In this document: positions 7,041-13,566 of the stretch, piece after piece
How the letters are laid out: every line of letters starts with the position of its first letter
Position numbering within the stretch: the first letter of the stretch is position 1
Assembly (NCBI GenBank): GCA_002311335.1
Contig: DBZX01000071.1
Coordinates: forward strand, 1,887-16,554
Length of the DNA: 14,668 nt
From: a bacterium UBP10_UBA1149
Lineage (GTDB): Bacteria > Desulfobacterota > Binatia > UBA1149
Direction of reading: 5' to 3'
Translations under genes and position numbers: made by a program
Notes under the pieces: generated by a model
Databases searched by the model: none
What the model saw: the letters and a program-made list of their open reading frames with translations, nothing else
What the model was told of the DNA's origin: nothing

Positions 7041-7430
7041 ATGGACACAACTTGTAACGAGCAACAGTCAGCAGTAGCCACCGCCGGCAAAGAGATAGAC
7101 GGCGAGAGGCTCAGCGGACAGATTTTTCACTACGGTGGGGGACCCGAGCCAGACGAGTACAACATGCACATCGAGTGGACGCCTGAGCAGGCGCTCATGC
7201 TCGCTATTCTCGAGGATGCCATTGCCTGCTATCGCCGTGAGCTCCGACGCCCCCGGCAGAACCCGGAAATACTGGCACGGCAGGCCGAATTCTGGATCAA
7301 GACCAACGATTGGAACTCGCCCTTTTCGTTCAACAACGTTTGCGAAGGCCTGGGCCTGGGATCAGTGGCTACACGGCAGCGTATTCTGGCGAGAGATAAA
7401 GCCGACAGTTACGTCGGCCTTGATTCCTGA
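7041..7430 (+). CDS. Small protein of unknown function, possible DNA-binding regulator
   Basis: 129 aa. The first ~40 residues are polar and look unstructured; residues 45-68 (IEWTPEQALMLAILEDAIACYRR) look helical; residues 78-117 contain AEFWIKTNDWNSPFSFNNVCEGLGLGSVATRQRIL. This WI-x(6-8)-PFSF-NVCE-LGL-x-RQR pattern recalls, from memory, small uncharacterised deltaproteobacterial proteins whose end resembles a helix-turn-helix; the DNA-binding role is inference. The ATG at 7041 follows GGGAGGAAAGGGA, a strong ribosome site, so the longer upstream open frame from 6882 is not used. The gene sits between two perfect copies of the TTGCA-N4-TGCAA palindrome and just before the sigma-54 activator gene, so it may belong to the same regulatory unit. 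A role in polysaccharide control is a guess from position. Confidence 0.75.
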   Translation: MDTTCNEQQSAVATAGKEIDGERLSGQIFHYGGGPEPDEYNMHIEWTPEQALMLAILEDAIACYRRELRRPRQNPEILARQAEFWIKTNDWNSPFSFNNVCEGLGLGSVATRQRILARDKADSYVGLDS

Positions 7431-7443
7431 GACGAGAAAGAGG

Positions 7444-7457
7444 TTGCGCGACTGCAG
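7444..7457. promoter_or_regulatory. Degenerate operator half of a tandem pair
   Basis: TTGCG-CGAC-TGCAG matches the TTGCA-N4-TGCAA consensus with two mismatches and the same 4-bp spacer. Its centre is 32 bp (about three helical turns) from the perfect site at 7474-7491, so the two could be bound on the same DNA face. On its own it would not be reported. Confidence 0.3.
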
Positions 7458-7473
7458 CTTGCACGCGTAGCGT

Positions 7474-7491
7474 TATTGCAGACCTGCAATA
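7474..7491. promoter_or_regulatory. Palindromic operator candidate, site 2 (TTGCA-N4-TGCAA)
   Basis: TATTGCA-GACC-TGCAATA is a perfect 7-bp inverted repeat with a 4-bp spacer, 52 bp before the start of the response regulator gene. It has the same core and spacer as site 1. Placement directly before the activator gene suggests autoregulation. Confidence 0.65.
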
Positions 7492-7543
7492 GCTGTGGTC
7501 GCGGCATCGCGGATAACTGAACGAGAGCCCGGGGTAAGAAAGA

Positions 7544-8932
7544 ATGGAAAATGCGAGGATACTGGTAGTAGACGACGATCCCTTGATCTGCCGACAGATG
7601 GAAGACCTTTTCAGGGAGCGAAACGCCACCGTGGAGTGTGCGGGCACTGCTCGCGAGGCACTGGAATTACTCGAAGACTCGGCGTTTTCACTGGCCCTGG
7701 TCGACTTGAAGATGCCGGGCAGCGACGGCCTGAGTCTCACGACCGAAGTTGGCGAGCGCTGGCCGGATATGCCGGTGATCATCGTCACTGGCTACGCCTC
7801 TATAAAGGGTGCTGTCGAAGCCATGCGGCACGGCGCCGAAGATTACATAACCAAGCCTTTTGAGCGCGAAGACATACTTCTTGCTGCCGAAAAGGTCATG
7901 GAGAAGCGCAAGCTGATCAACGAGATCAGCTACCTGCGTGGCCAGCTGAGCGAACGTTTTTCGTTTGCCAACATGATCAGTCGCAACCCGGTCATGCACG
8001 AACTCTTCGAGACCGTGGAGTCTCTTGCCCACAACGACGCTACGGTTCTCATATCTGGAGAATCGGGCACGGGTAAGGAGCTGATAGCCAGGGCGATCCA
8101 CTACCAGGGGCGCCGCAAAGAAGGCCGGTTCGTGGCTATCAACTGCGCGGCTTTTCCCGAAACCCTGCTCGAGAGCGAGCTCTTTGGTTACGAAAGAGGG
8201 GCCTTCACAGGCGCGGTAGCCGACCGCGTGGGCAAGGTCGAACTGTCCAGCGGCGGCACTTTGTTTCTCGACGAGGTCGAGAGCATCTCGCTGGCCATGC
8301 AGCTCAAGCTGCTGCGAGTGCTGGAGCAGAGGGAGATCGAGAAACTCGGCGGAAACCGGCTGTTAAAGGTAGATCTTCGGGTAATAACGGCTACCAATCA
8401 GAACCTTGACCAGATGGTTGAGCGCGGCGAAATGCGCGAGGATTTTTTCTACCGCATAAACGTGGTGCCGGTTGACCTGCCGCCACTCAGGGACAGGATC
8501 GAGGACGTGCCCCTGCTGGTGGCTGACCTGTTGAAATCCAACCCGATAGCCGTGGAACGGAAAATCAAGAGCACCTCGAACAAAATCCTTCGTGAACTGA
8601 TGAGTTACCACTGGCCAGGCAACATCCGTGAACTGAGAAACGTAGTTGAGCGGGCCATCATCAAGTGCAGGGGGACGGCCTTGTCGGAGATCGATATTCC
8701 CTCGAGCGCTCCGGGTAAACTCCGCGGTGCGGGTGTACAGGCGGCGAGCGGAGCCCTTCGCTTACCGCTCAAGGAGTACCTCCGGCGTGCTGAAAGAGAG
8801 TACCTGGAGTCTCTGCTGTCGCGTAACGCGGGAGCCATAGCGGTTAGCGCGGGATACGCGATGATCGACGCGGCCACGTTGCACCGCAAAATGAAATCCC
8901 ACGGTTTACGTCGCGAGGAGTTCCGGGGGTAG
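7544..8932 (+). CDS. NtrC-type sigma-54-activating response regulator
   Basis: 462 aa with the full three-domain plan. Receiver (1-120): acidic pocket D10-D12, phospho-acceptor D54 in LALVDLKMPG, T82, K104 in TKPF. AAA+ (about 143-380): Walker A GESGTGKE (172-179), the sigma-54 contact loop GAFTGA (219-224), Walker B GGTLFLDEVE (237-246), arginine finger region REDFFYRI (298-305), WPGNIRELRN (357-366). C-terminal Fis-type helix-turn-helix (about 430-453, ending TLHRKMKSHGL). All catalytic residues are present, so it should activate sigma-54 promoters when phosphorylated. No sensor kinase gene is adjacent. It is followed by two strong -24/-12 promoters (9115, 11273) and preceded by a palindrome shared with both promoter regions. 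It resembles the PrsR role in PEP-CTERM exopolysaccharide loci, but its receiver looks like ordinary NtrC/AtoC, so no symbol is given. Confidence 0.93.
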   Translation: MENARILVVDDDPLICRQMEDLFRERNATVECAGTAREALELLEDSAFSLALVDLKMPGSDGLSLTTEVGERWPDMPVIIVTGYASIKGAVEAMRHGAEDYITKPFEREDILLAAEKVMEKRKLINEISYLRGQLSERFSFANMISRNPVMHELFETVESLAHNDATVLISGESGTGKELIARAIHYQGRRKEGRFVAINCAAFPETLLESELFGYERGAFTGAVADRVGKVELSSGGTLFLDEVESISLAMQLKLLRVLEQREIEKLGGNRLLKVDLRVITATNQNLDQMVERGEMREDFFYRINVVPVDLPPLRDRIEDVPLLVADLLKSNPIAVERKIKSTSNKILRELMSYHWPGNIRELRNVVERAIIKCRGTALSEIDIPSSAPGKLRGAGVQAASGALRLPLKEYLRRAEREYLESLLSRNAGAIAVSAGYAMIDAATLHRKMKSHGLRREEFRG

Positions 8933-8951
8933 GGCAACAACCCGGCTGGCC

Positions 8952-8965
8952 GTGCAGGGCTGCAA
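8952..8965. promoter_or_regulatory. Operator candidate, site 3: likely upstream activating sequence for the ATPase promoter
   Basis: GTGCA-GGGC-TGCAA matches TTGCA-N4-TGCAA with one mismatch and keeps the 4-bp spacer. It lies about 150 bp upstream of the -24 element at 9115, the usual distance for an enhancer bound by an NtrC-type activator. Confidence 0.5.
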
Positions 8966-8991
8966 TGATCTCTTGATTTCGCAAGTCTCGC

Positions 8992-9112
8992 CCCACCCAC
9001 AGGGGGGGAGGGCTTCTCGAGTCCCGTCCAATAAAAACCCCGAAAAAGCGCGTAAACAGTGGGCATTTCTGGAATACCCACTCGGGGGGCAACACCTACC
9101 CGACAGGGGGGG
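8992..9112. repeat. C-run/G-run elements upstream of the first sigma-54 promoter
   Basis: Three related elements occur here: CCCACCC-ACA-GGGGGGG (8992-9008), TACCC-ACTC-GGGGGG (9075-9089) and TACCC-GACA-GGGGGG (9097-9111). The last two are direct repeats 22 bp apart and end immediately before the -24 element. An imperfect hairpin (GTGGG-cATT, loop TCTGG, AATa-CCCAC, 9059-9081) overlaps the second element. Similar elements lie before the second sigma-54 promoter. The function is unknown; an accessory protein site or DNA-bending region is possible. Confidence 0.45.
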
Positions 9113-9114
9113 AA

Positions 9115-9130
9115 TGGCACGGGGGTTGCT
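9115..9130 (+). promoter_or_regulatory. Sigma-54 (-24/-12) promoter of the ATPase-LysM gene
   Basis: TGGCAC-GGGGG-TTGCT matches the sigma-54 consensus (TGGCAC-N5-TTGCW) at every defined position, with GG and GC 10 bp apart. The start point is predicted near 9141, giving a leader of about 76 nt before the ATG at 9217. It is downstream of an intact sigma-54 activator gene and of operator site 3. Confidence 0.85.
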
Positions 9131-9216
9131 AATTTGCTTACTGCGATGGAATCCCGTCCGCGCTCGGAGCCAGGCAGGCGCCGAACGGACAGCGAGCATC
9201 GCGGAGGCAGCAAGCT

Positions 9217-11064
9217 ATGTACGCTCATTTCTACCGACTGTCGGAAGACCCCTTCAACCTGACACCCGACCCGCGGTTTCATTACGTCAACTCGGTCACA
9301 CGGGAGGCACTGGCTTCGGTGCTGTACGGGATACGCGCGCGCAAGGGCTGTATCTCCCTGGTGGGTGAGGCCGGTACTGGTAAAACCACGCTGCTCAAGC
9401 GCGTCGCCGAAGAGCTGCAGGACGAGAGCACGGTGGTGTTCATCTTTAACCCCGGTGTCAGTTTTGACGAACTACTGGAGTACATCTGCATGGAACTCGG
9501 TCTTGACGTCGAGGGCTGCGCCAGGCTCGGGATGCTCGACAGGTTGAACGGTTTTCTCCTTGAATCCCTGGTCGAGGGTCGCAACGTGGTCGTGCTCATA
9601 GACGAAGCCCAGACCTTGCCCAATGCCGTGCTCGAGGGCCTGAGGTTGCTCACCAACCTTGAAACTTCCAAGGAAAAAACGCTGCAGATAGTTCTTTCGG
9701 GACAGCCCGAACTCGAAGAAAAACTCAGGGATCCCTCGCTGCGGCAGTTGCGGCAGCGCATCGGTACGCGGGCGAGGCTGGAACCCTTGAGGCAGAGCGA
9801 AATCGGCGCTTACGTGACCACGCGCCTCAGGGGCGCGGGTGGCAAAGAGCCCGGCGTGTTCAGTTCTACGGCGCTCCGCTTGGTGTGGATGGCCTCGGCA
9901 GGGATACCCCGCCTGGTGAACGTGGTGTGTGACAACGCCCTGCTCATAGCTTTTGCCGCCGGACGCAAGCGGGTCGGGTGCAGGCTGATGAACGAAGCGG
10001 TGCGCGATGTGGAGGGCTCCAGCGGGCTTGGCTCCTGGGCGGCGATCATCCGTATGCGCTGCGCTATGGGCCACAAGGGCCGTCGTGTGGCGGTTGCGGC
10101 CGTGGCTGCTTCGCTGGTCCTGGGCCTCAGCTGGGCAAACGTGGCCGGCCAGGCGGCAGAAGAGCCCGCCTACCGCGCATTGGCTGACACCGGGCAGGAG
10201 AGGGCGCTTGCAGTCCCCTCAGCCCCTGCGGCCGAGGCGCTCTCTTTTGTCGCGGAGCAAAGCTTTCCCTCGGCGGCTGCAGTTGTCAGCCGGGTCGAGG
10301 AAGTGGACACGCGCTCCGCCGTTGCGACGAGCGAAACGCGGGAGCCACCCGTGTTGACCGGCAGCGTCGTCGCAGGACCGGTGATTGAGGCGACGGCGGC
10401 TGAGGCGCTCGGCGCTGCGGCAGCCGCTACCGCGCTCGCCAGCAAGCCCAGCGCGGAACTCCTCGATGTTGTTTCAGCCAGCACGCGGCTTGCGGCGATA
10501 CTCGCCAGGTCAACCGCAGCGAGACTCTACGACACCAGTCGCCCGGCGAAGCCAGCCTTGTACATAACTGCGGGCGCAGGTGTAGCGGCGGGTAGGGACG
10601 TGCTGGTCAAAAACGGCGACACGATCTGGGATATCGCCGAGGCGGCATACGGAAACCCCCTCCCGGCGACACTCGATCGTATTTTTGAAGCCAACCCTGA
10701 GCTGGGTAACCCCAGGAAGCTGGCGGTTGGCGGCACCCTGTTCCTGCCCTTCAACGACGCGCGGGCGATGGTCAGCGCTGGTAACTCCGGCGGCTGGCAG
10801 GTCCTGCTGGTGGCGAGCGGTAGTTTCGAACGCCTTGACGGGATGCGCGACCTCGTGAGCAGCCAGGAGGCAGGGGTGTCCTTGAAGACCCGCAGGTTGG
10901 AAGACGGACGCGGGGTGGGTCTGTTCGCGGTCGGCTTCGGCGATCGCGACTCGGCGCTTCGCGTGGCCGGTCTCGTTGTTAACTCAGCGGTACACGAAGC
11001 AAGCCTCACGCCCGCGCGCCAGCTGGCCACCGATGAATCGCCGGCCTTGATACCCGGGGCTTGA
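9217..11064 (+). CDS. ExeA/GspA-like AAA ATPase fused to a membrane segment, LysM and SPOR-like regions
   Basis: 615 aa. Residues 1-265 form the ATPase: MYAHFYRLSEDPFNLTPDPR start typical of ExeA and of PEP-CTERM-locus secretion ATPases, Walker A GEAGTGKTT (50-58), Walker B VVVLIDEAQ (124-132), and SGQPEL (161-166). One membrane segment follows (about 289-309, preceded by KGRR), then a ~150-residue Ala-rich low-complexity linker, a LysM motif (about 461-511: VKNGDTIWDIAEAAYG, IFEANPEL, LAVGGTLFLP) and a SPOR-like region (about 526-590, GGWQVLLVASGSF). The plan predicts a cytoplasmic ATPase tethered through the inner membrane to peptidoglycan, as GspA/ExeA is thought to help assemble envelope secretins. 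The stand-alone PEP-CTERM-locus ATPase is about half this size. The ATG follows GGAGG with 9-nt spacing, and the gene has its own sigma-54 promoter. Confidence 0.88.
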   Translation: MYAHFYRLSEDPFNLTPDPRFHYVNSVTREALASVLYGIRARKGCISLVGEAGTGKTTLLKRVAEELQDESTVVFIFNPGVSFDELLEYICMELGLDVEGCARLGMLDRLNGFLLESLVEGRNVVVLIDEAQTLPNAVLEGLRLLTNLETSKEKTLQIVLSGQPELEEKLRDPSLRQLRQRIGTRARLEPLRQSEIGAYVTTRLRGAGGKEPGVFSSTALRLVWMASAGIPRLVNVVCDNALLIAFAAGRKRVGCRLMNEAVRDVEGSSGLGSWAAIIRMRCAMGHKGRRVAVAAVAASLVLGLSWANVAGQAAEEPAYRALADTGQERALAVPSAPAAEALSFVAEQSFPSAAAVVSRVEEVDTRSAVATSETREPPVLTGSVVAGPVIEATAAEALGAAAAATALASKPSAELLDVVSASTRLAAILARSTAARLYDTSRPAKPALYITAGAGVAAGRDVLVKNGDTIWDIAEAAYGNPLPATLDRIFEANPELGNPRKLAVGGTLFLPFNDARAMVSAGNSGGWQVLLVASGSFERLDGMRDLVSSQEAGVSLKTRRLEDGRGVGLFAVGFGDRDSALRVAGLVVNSAVHEASLTPARQLATDESPALIPGA

Positions 11065-11093
11065 GTGCCGCGACAGTGCGGAAACGCCCAGCC

Positions 11094-11107
11094 TTGCGTT
11101 TATGCAA
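11094..11107. promoter_or_regulatory. Operator candidate, site 4: likely upstream activating sequence for the export operon
   Basis: TTGCG-TTTA-TGCAA matches TTGCA-N4-TGCAA with one mismatch and the same spacer. It is 30 bp after the ATPase stop codon and about 165 bp upstream of the -24 element at 11273, nearly the same geometry as site 3 has to its promoter. Confidence 0.5.
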
Positions 11108-11182
11108 TGACGCGTAGTCCGGGCCAAGCCTGCGGCAGAGAGCAAAGGCAGTTTTTATTGATGATGATCCAAGGTCACAAAA

Positions 11183-11223
11183 ACCCACCCGGGCGGGGAG
11201 TCCGAACGGCCAGATGGGTGGGT
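11183..11223. repeat. Perfect 8-bp inverted repeat in the export-operon control region
   Basis: ACCCACCC (11183-11190) is exactly inverted as GGGTGGGT (11216-11223), with 25 bp between. The left arm runs into GGGCGGGGAG, giving a CCCACCC-N4-GGGGAG element like that at 8992-9010 before the first sigma-54 promoter. No T-run follows, so a terminator is unlikely. Confidence 0.5.
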
Positions 11224-11226
11224 ATC

Positions 11227-11267
11227 TCCCCCCGGTCGGGGGAAGAATGTTCCCCGCAGGTGGGGGA
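11227..11267. repeat. Tandem TCCCC-N6-GGGGGA elements before the second sigma-54 promoter
   Basis: TCCCC-CCGGTC-GGGGGA (11227-11243) and TCCCC-GCAGGT-GGGGGA (11251-11267) are direct repeats 24 bp apart, each itself an inverted repeat. In addition GGGGAA (11239-11244) and TTCCCC (11250-11255) form a further 6-bp inverted pair between them. The array ends 5 bp before the -24 element. The repeat spacing resembles the 22-bp pair at the first promoter. Confidence 0.55.
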
Positions 11268-11272
11268 TATCG

Positions 11273-11288
11273 TGGCATTATATTTGCT
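11273..11288 (+). promoter_or_regulatory. Sigma-54 (-24/-12) promoter of the polysaccharide export operon
   Basis: TGGCAT-TATAT-TTGCT differs from the sigma-54 consensus at one position, with GG (11274-11275) and GC (11286-11287) 10 bp apart. The start point is predicted near 11299, about 71 nt before the export lipoprotein ATG. With site 4 upstream it copies the arrangement at the first promoter. Confidence 0.82.
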
Positions 11289-11369
11289 GTCTCCGGGGAG
11301 AGAAAACTCGCCCTGGCTGCCGCGCCATGCGGTCTGCCGGGGCAATGACTACAGAACGGAAAGAACACT

Positions 11370-12080
11370 ATGATGACGATAATAAGAACTTTAATCCTGG
11401 TGACGGCGGTTACGCTTTCGGGTTGCTCGGCAGCCAGGGAATTATCAATGGGTCCATTCATCCCGTCCGAGGCCCTGGCTGCCGACGGTACCACGCTGCC
11501 GTACAGCGTGGTGGTGGGCGACGTGATCGATATCAAGTTTCCTTTTCACCCGGAGCTGGACACCGTGGCTACCGTCAGGAGTGATGGCCACGTTGGTGTG
11601 CCTTCCCTCGGGGAGTTCCGGGCAGCCGGCCTGACGACCTGGGACTTGAGCAGGGACCTACTGAGCAGGGCGTCGGTGACCTACCGCGAACCCACGGTGA
11701 GCGTTGTGATCCGCGAGATGGCGGTCAGGCGTGTCTACGTAGGTGGCGAAGTCAGGGATCCCGGTTACGTGCGACTGAGGCCCGGCTTGACTTCCTTCAG
11801 GGCCATAGTCGAGCGCGGCGGACTCAAGCGCACTGCCAAGGCTGACAGCGTGCTGCTTGTTCGCTGGAAGGGGCCCGGTGATTACGAAGCCGACAGGCTC
11901 GATCTGGAAGCAATGATAGACGACGGAGATGCCAGCGCCGATGCGTTGCTGGGACCCAATGACGTGGTGTTCGTGCCCCGTACCTGGATCGCCAACGCCA
12001 ATAATTGGGTTGACCAGTACATTCGCGGGCTGATACCGGTCAGGGAGCCGAGCACGCGGCTGCCGAACATAGGAAACTAG
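11370..12080 (+). CDS. Polysaccharide export outer-membrane lipoprotein (Wza/OPX family)
   Basis: 236 aa. A lipoprotein signal (MMTIIRTLILVTAVTLSGC, lipobox LSGC 16-19) is followed by the Poly_export domain (about 44-115: YSVVVGDVIDIKFPFHPEL, TVRSDGHVGVPSLG, YREPTVSVVI) and an SLBB-type domain (about 119-205: VYVGGEVRDPGYV, VERGGL, LGPNDVVFVP). The protein forms or feeds the outer-membrane channel for exopolysaccharide. The short form with a single SLBB region and the DDGD-x-LLGPNDVVFVPRTW end resembles the export proteins of XrtA/PEP-CTERM loci rather than E. coli Wza (379 aa). GGAAAG 6 nt before the ATG supports the start. First gene of the operon; 16 nt separate it from the chain-length gene. 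Confidence 0.92.
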   Translation: MMTIIRTLILVTAVTLSGCSAARELSMGPFIPSEALAADGTTLPYSVVVGDVIDIKFPFHPELDTVATVRSDGHVGVPSLGEFRAAGLTTWDLSRDLLSRASVTYREPTVSVVIREMAVRRVYVGGEVRDPGYVRLRPGLTSFRAIVERGGLKRTAKADSVLLVRWKGPGDYEADRLDLEAMIDDGDASADALLGPNDVVFVPRTWIANANNWVDQYIRGLIPVREPSTRLPNIGN

Positions 12081-12096
12081 GAGAGGACGAATTTCG

Positions 12097-13566
12097 ATGG
12101 AAGCAAGATCCGGATATCTGCTGCGCCAGGCGACTGGGGCCGTTTTCAAACACCGCCGCCTTGTAGTGCTGCTCTTTTTGCTGGTCTTCGTGCCCAGCAA
12201 CCTGGGTAACCTGCTCAAGGCTCCGATTTACAGTGCGTCGGCGAAGATCCTCATAGGAAAGGACCGCGTCTATCCCGAGGTCTCTCCCATGGATCGCAAG
12301 GAAGAGGTTTCCAGTCTTCCCAACGATTCGTTGGTGAACTCGGAGATGCAGGTTCTCAGGAGCCGTGAACTGCTGCGCAGGTTGCACTTCGACCTCGCCG
12401 CGGCGATGGCCGGCGATGGTGAGACTGACCCCGACGTTCCCTCCATGGAGAGCTTGCGGGGTTCCTTGACGGTGGTGCGCAAGGCTGACTCCAACGTGGT
12501 CGAGGTTTCGTACCGCAATTATTCTGAGGCGACGGCGGTACTGGTGGTTAACTCGCTGGTCAGGCTTTATATCGACTACTCCATAGAGCTGCACAGCTCG
12601 AGGGGGGCGGCCGAGTTTTTTGAACGAGAGCTCCAAATGGCCCGTGTCTCCCTGGGGGTCATGGACAAGGAACTTGAGGATTTTGACAAGGAACACGGCC
12701 TTACCGCGGTGGCGACGCAAAAAGATGCGCTCATCCGCCACCAGGCCCAGGTCGAGGCAGACCTGCGGAGGACCGAGGCTTCGATCGCCGAGACTGGGAC
12801 GAGGATCGTAGCGCTGGAGGCAGAACTCGAGTACGTACCGGAGAGCGGCACCTCCGAGGTGGACATGGTGCCCAACCCGCTGGTTGGCTTCCTGAGCCAG
12901 AACCTTTTCCGCCTCAAGATTGAAAGAGAACGGCTGTTTCAGCTCTACACTCCCGAGCATCGCCTGCTCGTGGACGTGGACAGGGAGATAGCGGCGCTCA
13001 CGGCCCAGGTGAAGACCCAGGAGAAGACCATTGTCGGTCGTAAGAAAATCACCGCTTCGAGTATTCGCCGGCGTATCGAGGAGTCCTTGTTGGATTCCCA
13101 GGCGGAGCTGGGGGCACTGGAGTCGCGCAGGGTACTTCTCGCCGAGAAACTCGGCGGCTACGGAGTACGCATTGCTACAATGCACGGGCAGCACTACGAA
13201 GTGATGAGGATGCGCCGCAGCAGGCAGGAGAAGAAGGACACTTACCGCGGTCTTCTGCAGAAGTTTGACCAACTGCGCATTTCGAGCGCGATGGACAAGG
13301 CGGGTATTTCGGGCGTGAGCATCATCGAGGCAGCGGGTCTTCCCCTGCAGAAGGTACCCGACTTCAAGGGCATTACCATGGTGCTGTCGCTGTTCGTCGC
13401 CCTGCTGATAAGCGTTGGTTCGGCGGTAGCGATGGAGCTGTTGACCCCGGTGATGAACAGCGCCGCCGATGTGCGCTACAACCTGGGGGTTCCCGTTATC
13501 GCGGAGCTGCCGGAAGACGAGTACGGTGAAAGCGGTACGAGTGGAACTGGAGCAAGAAAGTCATGA
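12097..13566 (+). CDS. Polysaccharide chain-length / co-polymerase protein (Wzz/GumC-like)
   Basis: 489 aa inner-membrane protein with the usual two-segment plan: a first membrane helix at about 22-42 after the basic FKHRR, a Wzz domain (about 45-145, including SASAKILIGKDRVYP and NSEMQVLRSRELLRR), a long periplasmic coiled coil (about 165-410), the proline-containing EAAGLPLQKVPDFKG stretch, and a second helix at about 425-449. It lacks a fused kinase domain; the next gene supplies the ATPase instead, as in Gram-positive-like split systems and PEP-CTERM loci. AGGAGAGGA before the ATG supports the start. The last bases overlap the next start (ATGA), so the pair is translationally coupled. It should set polymer length and connect polymerisation with the export lipoprotein. 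Confidence 0.9.
   Translation: MEARSGYLLRQATGAVFKHRRLVVLLFLLVFVPSNLGNLLKAPIYSASAKILIGKDRVYPEVSPMDRKEEVSSLPNDSLVNSEMQVLRSRELLRRLHFDLAAAMAGDGETDPDVPSMESLRGSLTVVRKADSNVVEVSYRNYSEATAVLVVNSLVRLYIDYSIELHSSRGAAEFFERELQMARVSLGVMDKELEDFDKEHGLTAVATQKDALIRHQAQVEADLRRTEASIAETGTRIVALEAELEYVPESGTSEVDMVPNPLVGFLSQNLFRLKIERERLFQLYTPEHRLLVDVDREIAALTAQVKTQEKTIVGRKKITASSIRRRIEESLLDSQAELGALESRRVLLAEKLGGYGVRIATMHGQHYEVMRMRRSRQEKKDTYRGLLQKFDQLRISSAMDKAGISGVSIIEAAGLPLQKVPDFKGITMVLSLFVALLISVGSAVAMELLTPVMNSAADVRYNLGVPVIAELPEDEYGESGTSGTGARKS

Noticed and set aside
7497..7510. GG-N10-GC spacing before the activator gene, resembling a sigma-54 promoter
   Set aside because: Only the GG and GC fit; the flanks (TGGTCG and CATCGC) do not match TGGCAC and TTGCW, and such spacing arises easily in GC-rich DNA.
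8971..8986. CTTG-N6-CAAG inverted repeat next to operator site 3
   Set aside because: Its arm spacing is 2 bp shorter than in the TTGCA-N4-TGCAA family, so it was not counted as another copy.
11128..11156. Possible terminator after the ATPase-LysM gene (GCCT / AGGC then five T)
   Set aside because: The stem is only 4 bp with a 14-nt loop, too weak to call.
12040..13272. 410-codon minus-strand open frame opposite the chain-length gene
   Set aside because: It is antisense to a clear Wzz/GumC-like gene, with His/Gln/Leu-rich composition typical of shadow frames.
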